Assembly: GCA_964226685.1 (NCBI GenBank)
Contig: CAXQRU010000090.1
Coordinates: 1-34,021 of the forward strand
Length of the DNA: 34,021 nucleotides
DNA from: CAXQRU01 sp964226685
GTDB taxonomy: Bacteria > Pseudomonadota > Gammaproteobacteria > Pseudomonadales > Cellvibrionaceae
Direction: 5' to 3'
The translations under genes were made by a program, and so were the position numbers. The notes below the pieces were generated by a model. The model made no database searches and was not told the DNA's origin. It saw nothing but the letters and a program-made list of their open reading frames with translations. Numbering within the stretch: the stretch's first letter is position 1; every line of letters begins with the position of its first letter. This document shows, in pieces, positions 6,782 to 14,900 of this stretch.

Positions 6782-7993
6782 TTGGTGGTAGAGAATTATC
6801 AACCTTTAACACCAGGCAGTACGATCGCTATTATTGGCGGCGGCCTGGCGGGCTGTCACAGTGCTCGCGCATTAGCTGAAAAAGGCTATCAGGTACAATT
6901 ATTTGAGAAACAAGGCAAAATATGCACGCAAGGCTCAAGCAATCAACAAGCCATGCTTTATGCAAAATTATCAGCCGATGGACAAGCACTTGGACAATTT
7001 AATTTAGAGGCTCTCGTCTACGCCCAACGATTTTATCAGCCATATTGGCAACAACATGGACAACAATGTGGCGTACTGCAGCTGGCGTTCAATGAGAGCA
7101 CCCATCAGCTCTATCAACAACTAAGCAGCCAGCTCCCAATTGATTTTTCACGCTGGGTAACGCCAACTGAGGCATCAGAACTGGCAGGAATTCCAATCCA
7201 TAATGAAGGCTTATTTTTTCCAGACAGCGGCTGGCTTTATCCCTATAGCCTGTGCCAAACATTGCTTAATCATGAACTGATTCAAACGCATTTTAATACC
7301 GATGTAAAAAACATTCAGTTTGACGGTCGTTGGCAATTAAGTACCAACAATAGCCACTATTCTGCCGATGCCGTAGTGATTGCCAACGCCTATCATGCCA
7401 ATCAATTTGAGCAAACGCGGTGGCTCCCCATCAAACCACTGAGGGGCCAAGTCAGTCACTCGTTTGAATCAGATGTTCAGATCAATACCGTGATCTGTGG
7501 GCAAGGTTATTGCGCACCGGCTCAAAATAACCAATTACATTTTGGGGCAAGCTACACTCCTAAAATTGAAGTGCTCGATATTCTTGAAACTGATCACATA
7601 GATAACTGGAATCGCCTGCAAGAGCTATCGAACGTTTTTCAAAAAACCCCCAAACCCCATTCGGGCAATGTAGGCTTTCGCTGCAGCACCAAAGATTATT
7701 TACCCATCGTCGGACCGGCCCCTGTTTTTGAAACCACTTGTGAACGCTACCAAAAACTCAGTCACAATGCCAATGCCATCATTCATGAAGCCAACAGTTA
7801 TCACCCTCACCTTTATCTCAATGTCGGTCACGGCTCAAGGGGGCTTTGCTACACGCCTTTAAGTGCTAAAGTTCTGGCTTCATTCCTTTCAGGTGATACA
7901 CCAGCAATCAATAACGAACTGGTTGCGGCACTCAACCCAACACGATTTTTAATCCGTGCACTGATAAAACGGCAGGTTGAGTCTCTACTCTAA
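6782..7993 (+). CDS. mnmC: MnmC FAD-dependent oxidoreductase domain, no good start of its own
   Basis: This is the FAD half of MnmC, which removes the carboxymethyl group from cmnm5U34 in tRNA. It shows the dinucleotide motif IAIIGGGLAGCHSARALAE, then GSSNQQAMLYAKLS, STKDYLPIVGP and VGHGSRGLCYTPLSAKVL, all MnmC hallmarks. The first usable start is TTG 6782 (then GTG 6785), with no convincing Shine-Dalgarno. The frame is open back to the TAA at 6734. The bases between encode a linker, including PYPTPW, that resembles the TPW linker of fused MnmC proteins. The domain thus looks like the C-terminal part of a recently interrupted fusion. Expression may rely on reinitiation, or the stop may be a sequence error. 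Confidence 0.88.
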   Translation: MVVENYQPLTPGSTIAIIGGGLAGCHSARALAEKGYQVQLFEKQGKICTQGSSNQQAMLYAKLSADGQALGQFNLEALVYAQRFYQPYWQQHGQQCGVLQLAFNESTHQLYQQLSSQLPIDFSRWVTPTEASELAGIPIHNEGLFFPDSGWLYPYSLCQTLLNHELIQTHFNTDVKNIQFDGRWQLSTNNSHYSADAVVIANAYHANQFEQTRWLPIKPLRGQVSHSFESDVQINTVICGQGYCAPAQNNQLHFGASYTPKIEVLDILETDHIDNWNRLQELSNVFQKTPKPHSGNVGFRCSTKDYLPIVGPAPVFETTCERYQKLSHNANAIIHEANSYHPHLYLNVGHGSRGLCYTPLSAKVLASFLSGDTPAINNELVAALNPTRFLIRALIKRQVESLL

Positions 7994-8025
7994 CACTAGT
8001 AATTAAGGTTTAGAGGGCTTTTATC

Positions 8026-8034
8026 TGGTATACT
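8026..8034 (+). promoter_or_regulatory. rhlE promoter, extended -10
   Basis: TGGTATACT (8026-8034) is an extended -10 box (TG-N-TATACT) about 29 bases before the rhlE ATG. No good -35 is seen 17 bp upstream, as is common for extended -10 promoters. The gap from mnmC is 69 bp. Confidence 0.5.
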
Positions 8035-8062
8035 CCGCGCCTTAACACTATGAGTATGTAAC

Positions 8063-9334
8063 ATGAGTTTTTCTTCACTAGGATTGTCACCTGCCTTGCT
8101 AAAGGCCATTAAAGACAAAGGTTATAACACCCCTTCCCCCATTCAATCAAAAGCAATACCTGCGATTTTACAGGGCCAGGATGTGATGGCAGCCGCCCAA
8201 ACAGGCACGGGAAAGACAGCTGGCTTTACATTGCCAATTCTTCAAAAACTTAGTGAAGGCAAGCCCGCTGGTCATAATCAGGTACGTGCGTTAATACTGA
8301 CTCCAACCAGAGAATTAGCGTCGCAAGTGGCTGACAATGTTAAACTTTATGGCCAACACCTGCCTCTGCGAGCCGAGGTGGTTTTTGGGGGCGTCAAGGT
8401 CAATCCTCAGATGATGAAGTTACGTCGAGGCGTTGATATCTTAGTAGCAACGCCCGGTAGGTTGCTCGACCTTTATCAACAAAATGCCATCCAATTTAAA
8501 CAGCTTGAAGTTCTGGTCTTGGATGAGGCTGATCGCATGTTGGATATGGGTTTTATTCGTGATATTCGAAAAATTATTAATCTGCTGCCCGCCAAACGTC
8601 AAAATTTATTGTTTTCGGCCACCTTTTCAAAGGACATTAAAACCCTCGCGGCCTCCCTGATGCATAAACCGGTTGAGATTTCCGTCACACCTCCCAACAC
8701 TACCGTCGAGAAAGTCAAACAACTCGTCATACCCGTCGATAAAAAACAAAAACCGGCCTTACTTCTGAACCTTATTATCGATCATAATTGGAAACAGGTA
8801 CTTGTTTTTACTAAGACCAAACATGGTGCGAACAAGCTGGCTCACTATCTTGAAGATGGCGGTCTAAAGGCGGCCGCTATTCACGGAAATAAAAGCCAAG
8901 GCGCCAGAACCAAAGCGCTCGCCAATTTTAAACAGGGAGAGATTCGGGTACTCGTGGCGACTGATATTGCCGCCCGAGGCTTGGATATTGACCTGTTACC
9001 ACAAGTCGTAAATGTTGATCTGCCTAATGTTCCCGAAGACTATGTGCATCGCATTGGCCGAACTGGGCGAGCAGGAGCCAGTGGTGAAGCCATATCCTTA
9101 GTATGTGCTGATGAAATTAAGCTACTTGGCGATATCGAGAAACTCATCAAGCAAAGCATTAATCGCGAATATTATGATGGCTTTGAGCCTGTACATGATC
9201 TACCGGCCCCAGGAACACCCATTAAGGCTCACAAACCAATTAAAAAGCCCAGCTTTGCCGGCCGAAAAGATAGACCCAAACACTCGGCTAAGAAACCCAA
9301 AAGTCGCAACACCAGGAACCGTCAGAGGTCTTAA
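8063..9334 (+). CDS. rhlE: DEAD-box ATP-dependent RNA helicase RhlE
   Basis: This is a DEAD-box RNA helicase of the RhlE subfamily, acting in ribosome assembly and RNA turnover. The 423-aa protein starts MSFSSLGLSPALLKAIKDKGY (Q-motif region). It has motif I AQTGTGKTAG, PTRELASQ, the DEAD box VLDEADRMLDMGF, SAT (FSATFS), and in the second lobe ATDIAARGLDI and HRIGRTGRAG. The C-terminal 50 residues are a basic tail rich in Lys, Arg and Pro, typical of RhlE and likely to bind RNA. The ribosome site before ATG 8063 is weak. Its stop codon lies in the loop of a hairpin shared with the convergent fdxA. Confidence 0.93.
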   Translation: MSFSSLGLSPALLKAIKDKGYNTPSPIQSKAIPAILQGQDVMAAAQTGTGKTAGFTLPILQKLSEGKPAGHNQVRALILTPTRELASQVADNVKLYGQHLPLRAEVVFGGVKVNPQMMKLRRGVDILVATPGRLLDLYQQNAIQFKQLEVLVLDEADRMLDMGFIRDIRKIINLLPAKRQNLLFSATFSKDIKTLAASLMHKPVEISVTPPNTTVEKVKQLVIPVDKKQKPALLLNLIIDHNWKQVLVFTKTKHGANKLAHYLEDGGLKAAAIHGNKSQGARTKALANFKQGEIRVLVATDIAARGLDIDLLPQVVNVDLPNVPEDYVHRIGRTGRAGASGEAISLVCADEIKLLGDIEKLIKQSINREYYDGFEPVHDLPAPGTPIKAHKPIKKPSFAGRKDRPKHSAKKPKSRNTRNRQRS

Positions 9335-9346
9335 AAAGCCTCTGAC
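9321..9346. terminator. Hairpin holding the stop codons of two convergent genes
   Basis: GTCAGAGG (9321-9328) pairs with CCTCTGAC (9339-9346) across a 10-base loop. The loop contains both stop codons (rhlE TAA 9332-9334, fdxA TAA 9331-9333 on the other strand). The stem arms are thus coding. Neither side has a clear U-tract, so it is a weak terminator candidate, though the symmetric placement is striking. Confidence 0.5.
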
Positions 9347-9663
9347 TTCAAGTGGTGAATTTTGTTGTCAACCCCACTCCAAGATTCGTAATCCGGCAAT
9401 GGTGGTTGAGCTGTTTCAATCACCGGCCAAATTAAAGATAGCCTTGCGTTCAGCTCAATAAAATGTTGTTGATCTTCTGGCACATCATATTCACTAAAAA
9501 TGGCTTCCTCTGGGCATTGTGCGGGGCATAAATTACAATCAACACAATGCGCAGGATCAATCACCAAAAAATTCTCGCCCTCTTTAAAGGCCTCTGTAGG
9601 ACACACTTCGACGCAAGTAGTATGTTTACAGTTGATACAGCTCTCAGTTACAACATAAGTCAT
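9331..9663 (-). CDS. fdxA: Seven-iron ferredoxin FdxA ([3Fe-4S][4Fe-4S])
   Basis: This is a small electron carrier closely resembling Azotobacter ferredoxin I. From ATG 9663 it is 110 aa. Cysteines C9, C17 and C21 in the first motif and C40, C43, C46 and C50 in the second match the seven ligands of the 3Fe and 4Fe clusters. The extra Cys at Azotobacter position 24 is absent (PTEAF here). The C-terminal block FIELNARLSLIWPVI is typical of the family. The start is chosen over an upstream in-frame alternative because GGGAGG sits 9 bases before it and homology begins MTYVVTESC. It is probably monocistronic. It is the first housekeeping gene to the left of the biosynthetic cluster. Confidence 0.93.
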   Translation of the reverse strand: MTYVVTESCINCKHTTCVEVCPTEAFKEGENFLVIDPAHCVDCNLCPAQCPEEAIFSEYDVPEDQQHFIELNARLSLIWPVIETAQPPLPDYESWSGVDNKIHHLKSEAF

Positions 9664-9761
9664 GCTTTCTTTCCTCCCTTTGAAAACATGACTATAGGGC
9701 AAAACAAAAAATCAATAAAACAGTTATTTCATCTATAATTGATTGATTTTACCAATAAAGA

Positions 9762-10266
9762 CTATTGAAGCTTGTAGCTTTTCAGCACGTATACTTGTTC
9801 ACCATAAACACTTTTCACAGGCCCAAGCCCAGGAACAGCCCATAGTTTAATTTCATAATCGGCATCATCAATAGAAAAATCGTAGAGATAGGCCCTAAAG
9901 GTACCCGCCGGTACAGTGACTGATACACCTGGAGTGACTTTGGTTCTTACAGAAAATTGCGAGTAGATTGTTTCTTTTTCTACAGGATATTTTAATACCA
10001 AGGCTTTATCAGAGGTGTCCAAATCAATTTCTACTTGCCCCCCTTCCATTACTCACATAAAAAATGTCATCGTCACTCAGCTCCCGATATTTAAACCAAG
10101 TTTGGCCAGCATGCTCAATTTGTTCTAAAACTTCAGCCTTCTCAACGTCTGCAGGGTTGTTAGGATTGACAAAGTGCCAAACATTACCCACAGCTAGAGG
10201 AATAATATCCTTGGCCTGAAGCTGAAAACTCAACAGCATCATCAGTGAGATTATAATAAATTTCAT
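9762..10266 (-). pseudogene. Small secreted protein, frameshifted at a six-base C/G tract
   Basis: Two overlapping minus-strand frames make one protein. The first (10266 to 10024) begins MKFIIISLMMLLSFQLQAKD, a classic signal peptide cut after QA, followed by IIPLAVGNVWHFVNP. The second (to 9762) carries VSVTVPAGTFRAYLYDF and LWAVPGLGPVKSVYG. That order (xPLxVGNxW ... VTVPAGTF ... PGxGxVK) is a recurring layout of secreted bacterial proteins of unknown function. The break lies at the G6 run (plus strand C 10038-10043). With five Gs the reading joins as YVSNGRGQVEIDL and gives 167 aa. It may be a sequencing error, a decayed gene or a phase-variable tract. GAGGTG precedes the ATG. It follows the cluster lipoprotein after 68 bp and may be the last gene of the operon. 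Confidence 0.75.
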
Positions 10267-10334
10267 GAAGCACCTCGCGTCATAAGAATGAATAATGAAC
10301 CTAAAGAATATTTTAGGAGACTCTGATTATCAGG

Positions 10335-11096
10335 TTAGTAGTTAAGCCAAAACTCATCGGCCGTTCCCACAAAGGGCAAACCAGCTTGCTTTTGAGCATA
10401 AGTAATTAAACCTACATATACACTTTCACCAAAACTTGGTGCCATACCTGGCAATTTGCCTTTTTTACCATAAGGCTTCCACTGGTCTTTTTCTCCTGGC
10501 TTGACTGGCAGTTGCCAAAAAACCGTTAATGTTCGATCCTTATTACCAATAATCAATAAATCAGCCCGGGTATTGGGTGCTGCATTGGCTCCTTCATCAC
10601 TGACACTGGATTTACCATCGACGGTGTTTTTGCCCTCTACAGTATAGTGCGTACGCCAGCGATGCCCAACCACAATATGTGCCGAATCTCTCTTATTCAT
10701 ATCGAGATCATGGACTTGAATGCCAGCAAAAATTACAGGATCACCCTCAGTCCCAGGAGGCACTTGCGAGTCTTGCAAAGTACCAACACCAATATTTCTT
10801 GCAATAACTCGAAATGGAAATTGGACTTTTACTGCATCCAGCCTGCCTTGATGCTGATTAAAGTGCAAGGTCTTATCGTTGGTATTATCGGAAACAATCG
10901 CATGGTAGCGCCCCTCTTTAACGCTCACCTGCGGTAACACAGCAGCATTAAATGGGGTAAAAAAGGTGTCGAGATCCTGAGTAAAATCATTCACTAAGGT
11001 GGTCGAGCCAGCATCAAGTACTTCAGGGACTGAGGGCGAACATCCAACAGATAACATTAATGCAGTCAGTACTTTTGAGAATGTCAGTTTTTTCAT
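10335..11096 (-). CDS. Putative lipoprotein, coupled to the NRPS-PKS operon
   Basis: I do not recognise a named family. The 253-aa protein begins with a lipoprotein-like signal, MKKLTFSKVLTALMLSVGC, and Cys19 as the likely lipidation site (the -3 residue Ser is less usual than Leu). The mature part is rich in beta-strand-like segments. It ends GTADEFWLNY and includes an FAGIQVHDLDMNKRDSAHIVVGH stretch, suggesting a jelly-roll (lectin/glucanase-like) fold; this is a guess from pattern only. Its ATG overlaps the stop of the alpha/beta hydrolase as ATGA, so it is translated as part of the biosynthetic operon. A role in export, immunity or product binding at the envelope is possible but unproven. 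Confidence 0.7.
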   Translation of the reverse strand: MKKLTFSKVLTALMLSVGCSPSVPEVLDAGSTTLVNDFTQDLDTFFTPFNAAVLPQVSVKEGRYHAIVSDNTNDKTLHFNQHQGRLDAVKVQFPFRVIARNIGVGTLQDSQVPPGTEGDPVIFAGIQVHDLDMNKRDSAHIVVGHRWRTHYTVEGKNTVDGKSSVSDEGANAAPNTRADLLIIGNKDRTLTVFWQLPVKPGEKDQWKPYGKKGKLPGMAPSFGESVYVGLITYAQKQAGLPFVGTADEFWLNY

Positions 11097-11929
11097 TTAA
11101 AGGTTTTCATCCACTTGAGAAACGATTGAGTCAGCAACTCCTGAGATTCAGGTTCAGCCATGATATGACTCATTTCCGGTCGAAACATTACCGTTAGTTG
11201 TTTGCCAAAATTGACCGAAGAGTACATATCGTAAAATTGCTTTTCATAATTATATTCATGGCGCCAATTACCGGTGTAAACCTGGAAAAATTTAACGGAT
11301 CTATGCACTAATTGTTTATAACCACGCTCAACAACTGATTTATTTGGATAGGCCCACAATTCTTCTTTGGCTGGAGGCAAAGCATTTGGAGTATCTTTGA
11401 TGAAGCCTAATTTTTTACAAAGTCTTGTAAGACCATATTTTAGTACTCTTTGCCAAAACATTGGAGAAATAACGCGAGGAAAGACACTATGCCAATAAAA
11501 CTTTTTAGTACGATAAGCATGGCTATCAATTCCAAATAGGCCCACCACACGTTCATCTTGTAGCGCGGCAGCAAAACTGTTTCTTGCACCCGAGCAAAGC
11601 CCATATAACACAAAGCGATTAATTGAGTACTCCGTTTGCACGTAGTCCAATACCTGTTTTACTTCATCGATAATGCGTTGCTCATCATCACCAACGACAC
11701 TTGCCGGAGGGGTGTCACCAATACCAGAAAAATCAAAGCGCACAGTCAAAAAACCACTCTCAACTAATGCTCTAGAAAAAATTACTGAAGTTCGACAGGT
11801 ACCAATGTGATGCATTAAGCCGGAGTTTAAAAACACTACCGCTGTTTTTTTAGCGCCGAGGTCCTCTGGTAAACCAATAACACCATGCAAATCATAATTT
11901 TTGCCAGCCGTAAATAGCACTTCTTTCAT
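11093..11929 (-). CDS. Alpha/beta hydrolase (S33-like) with Cys at the nucleophile position
   Basis: This is an alpha/beta-hydrolase-fold protein of 278 aa, with no signal peptide. The N-terminal half has LNSGLMHHIGTCRTSVIFSR and VRFDFSGIGDTPP, typical of a hydrolase family found beside PKS, NRPS and acyl-AMP-ligase genes. The nucleophile elbow is G110-L-C-S-G114, placing Cys112 where Ser is usual. A likely catalytic His sits in EMSHIMAEPE near the C-terminus. Its start overlaps the NRPS stop (ATGA) and its stop overlaps the lipoprotein start (ATGA). It may be a trans-acting thioesterase or editing hydrolase that releases the product, which would fit the atypical terminal domain of the preceding NRPS. 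That role is inferred from context. Confidence 0.85.
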   Translation of the reverse strand: MKEVLFTAGKNYDLHGVIGLPEDLGAKKTAVVFLNSGLMHHIGTCRTSVIFSRALVESGFLTVRFDFSGIGDTPPASVVGDDEQRIIDEVKQVLDYVQTEYSINRFVLYGLCSGARNSFAAALQDERVVGLFGIDSHAYRTKKFYWHSVFPRVISPMFWQRVLKYGLTRLCKKLGFIKDTPNALPPAKEELWAYPNKSVVERGYKQLVHRSVKFFQVYTGNWRHEYNYEKQFYDMYSSVNFGKQLTVMFRPEMSHIMAEPESQELLTQSFLKWMKTFK

Positions 11930-14900
11930 GGCGACACCCCAAGCTGAGATTTTAAAGCCGATAAAATATCATAAGGCTGTATGAAACCTCCCTCTCCATC
12001 AACAAAACCCCAATCCCCACTGGAATAACTCGGCATTGGCTCATGAATAAAAGAAAGCGGGAGTTGTGTGGCCAACTCAACAAAACCAAGAATGTTCTCT
12101 TTTAATTGAGCATCGTAAACCACATGCAAAGACTGTTTAGCCCTAAAATCTAACTCCAATAGATTCATATCACTGATTTGTTGACGAGTATTGAGCGAGA
12201 GCATAAAACCATTAATCCACCATTGATCCTCACGAAAATGCAATCGACTGGTTCGCTCCCCACTGAGTTCTTCAAGATAACGATTACCCTCAATCACAGG
12301 ATCCCAAAAACTAAAGTGATTCACTAACGAATCTTTAGCAAAGGCATAGGAGGCAATCGCCGCGCCCAAACGAATACCGAGTACCTTAATCGAATGGCAA
12401 CCACTACGTTGCTGTAAATATCGAGCGGCCATTTGAGCGTCAGAGATCGCTTGATCGATAGAGAATGAATTGCCGCTGGAATCGCCCGTACCCAAATAAT
12501 CAAAACGCAAACAAGGAATACCCTGTGCACTCAATTGGGCAATCAAGGTGCGGACCGCTCGGTGAGATCTCATATATTCTTGACCAAAAGGGTTACACAC
12601 AAGAACGGCATAGTGTTGAGCATCGCCCTGGGCAGGATGATAAACGGTATAAATTTGTTGATAGTCTTGACCAATAAATTTTGGCTCAACCTTGGACTGC
12701 CTAATGACACTATCTTCACTAGCGTCATCCTCAGTGAGAGGATATTGTTGAGATAACTGCCCTAATGTGTTCATCATTAGGCTGGTAATCGTCAACTCAA
12801 TCTGCTGCTCTTTTTTAACTCTTGACATAAACGTCAGTGCTAACAGCGAATGACCACCAATATCAAAAAAATTATCTTCAACGCTGACTTCTTTTAATTT
12901 AATCAGTTCACACCAAAGATTGGCATAATATCTCTCGGTCATTGAGCTAGGCTTCAAATGTGAAGCCACCGATGTCACTGTCGTGACTTCAAGATGTTTT
13001 AATTTTTTCCGATCGACTTTACCACTGGGGGTCAAAGGTAATTCATCAGTTGCAAACCACTGATCAGGAATCATATATGCGGGCAAACCACTAGCCATAT
13101 GTTGCCTTAACTCACTCAAACTGATGGTTTGAGAATCCTGAATATAAAAGGCTACTAAGCGTCGCGAGGATGCCTCGCCTTGAACTACGACCGCACAAGC
13201 ACTGACATCTGGATGAGTTAATAAATGTGTCTCAATTTCTCCTAACTCAATTCGAAAACCTCGAATTTTGACTTGCTGATCCAAACGCTCATGATATTTT
13301 AAAATACCGTTAGCTTGTAAGGTAACTCGATCACCGGTTCGGTATAACTTACCACTACCCCAAGGATTATCAATAAATCGCTCTGCCGTTAATTGCGGCT
13401 GATTCAGGTAACCATGGCTAACACCTTGACCACCAATTAACATTTCGCCAGCAATACCAGGAGGTAACAACTGGTCGTATTGATTGACAATATAACACTG
13501 GGTATTTGCTAAAGGCCGGCCAATAGTAATCGGCTCATCAAGACTGTGCATCGGCTGACAGGTAGAGTAAACCGTGGTTTCCGTAGGCCCATAAAAATCC
13601 CATAACGAAGTTGATAGCCCCAACATAGGCTCGACTAAATCTTGCGGAAACGGCTCACCGGTAACGATGGCGGTTAAGGGTTTAACACCTTGCCAACCAT
13701 GATGAATGAGTAGCCGCCAAGTTGCGGGCGTGGCTTGAATAAAATTAATGGAATGTTGATCTATCAGCGCCACTAACTCTTCGGCTTTTTTGGCTTGATC
13801 ACTCGTCGCCAAAATGACTCGACTCCCTGTTACTAGAGGTAGATATAATTCTACCACGGCAATATCAAAAGACAGAGTTGTTAGGGCCAGCAAGCGATCA
13901 TCCGCACAAAACCCTGGTTGTACTTGCATGCTGCCCAATAAGTTGACCACAGCACGATGAGGCACCACAACACCTTTTGGTTTGCCAGTGGATCCCGAGG
14001 TATAAATGACATAAGCCGGGTGCTCACTATCAATCTCTGGCAAACTCGCATGGGCTTTATCGATCGCGTCAGCATCTTGATCCACTAATATTGTTTTGAC
14101 TTGAAAATCTAAGCGCTCTAGCACTGCGGTTTCTGTCACAACACAGTGCGCCTTGGCATTTTCAATCATATACGCTAAGCGATCAGAGGGATAATCGGGA
14201 TCAAGCGGCACATAAGCCGCGCCAGTTTTTAAAATACCCAACATACCAACGATCATGGCGGCATCACGCTCAAGACTCAAACCGACATAATCACCTGGCA
14301 CTACTCCCTGTCCTATCAGGTAATACGCTAATTGATTACTTTGCTGTTCTATCTCCTTGTAGGTGAGACTCTCATTTTCGCCAACAACAGCTATCTCATC
14401 TGGCTTTGTTGATACAACGGCTTGAATTAACTGGGGCAGCGTTTTGCTCAAATCAATGGTTTGTTGGGTTTGATTAAGCGCATGAATTTGACGCTCATCT
14501 TCTTGGGTGACGAGAGAGAGCTTGCCAACATCAAGCTCTGGGCAAGCAATAATTTCACCAAGTAACTGTTGGTAATGCTGTAGAAAAGTCTCAATAAACG
14601 CTTGATCAAAAAGTTCTGTACTGTATTCGATAAGACCAGCCAGTTGCGTTGGCGTTTCCCATAACCAAATCAGAGAATCAAACTTAGAAGTACCACTGTG
14701 AAGACGAAAGCTTTTGCCTTCAATACCCGCTAACGATACCTCCATCGGAGGATCTTGCAGTAAAAAAGCCACCTGAAAAATTGGGTTAGCACTTGGATCT
14801 CTGTGGGGTTTTAAACTTTCAACGAGTTTTTCAAACGGTAATTCTTGAGTTGAGAACGCATGCAGTACGGATTTTTTGACTTGTTGCAATACCTCAAAAA

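Noticed and set aside
10300..10317. AT-rich hairpin CCTAAA-GAATAT-TTTAGG between the lipoprotein and secreted-protein genes
   Set aside because: The 6-bp AT-rich stem is too weak to call a terminator or regulatory element.
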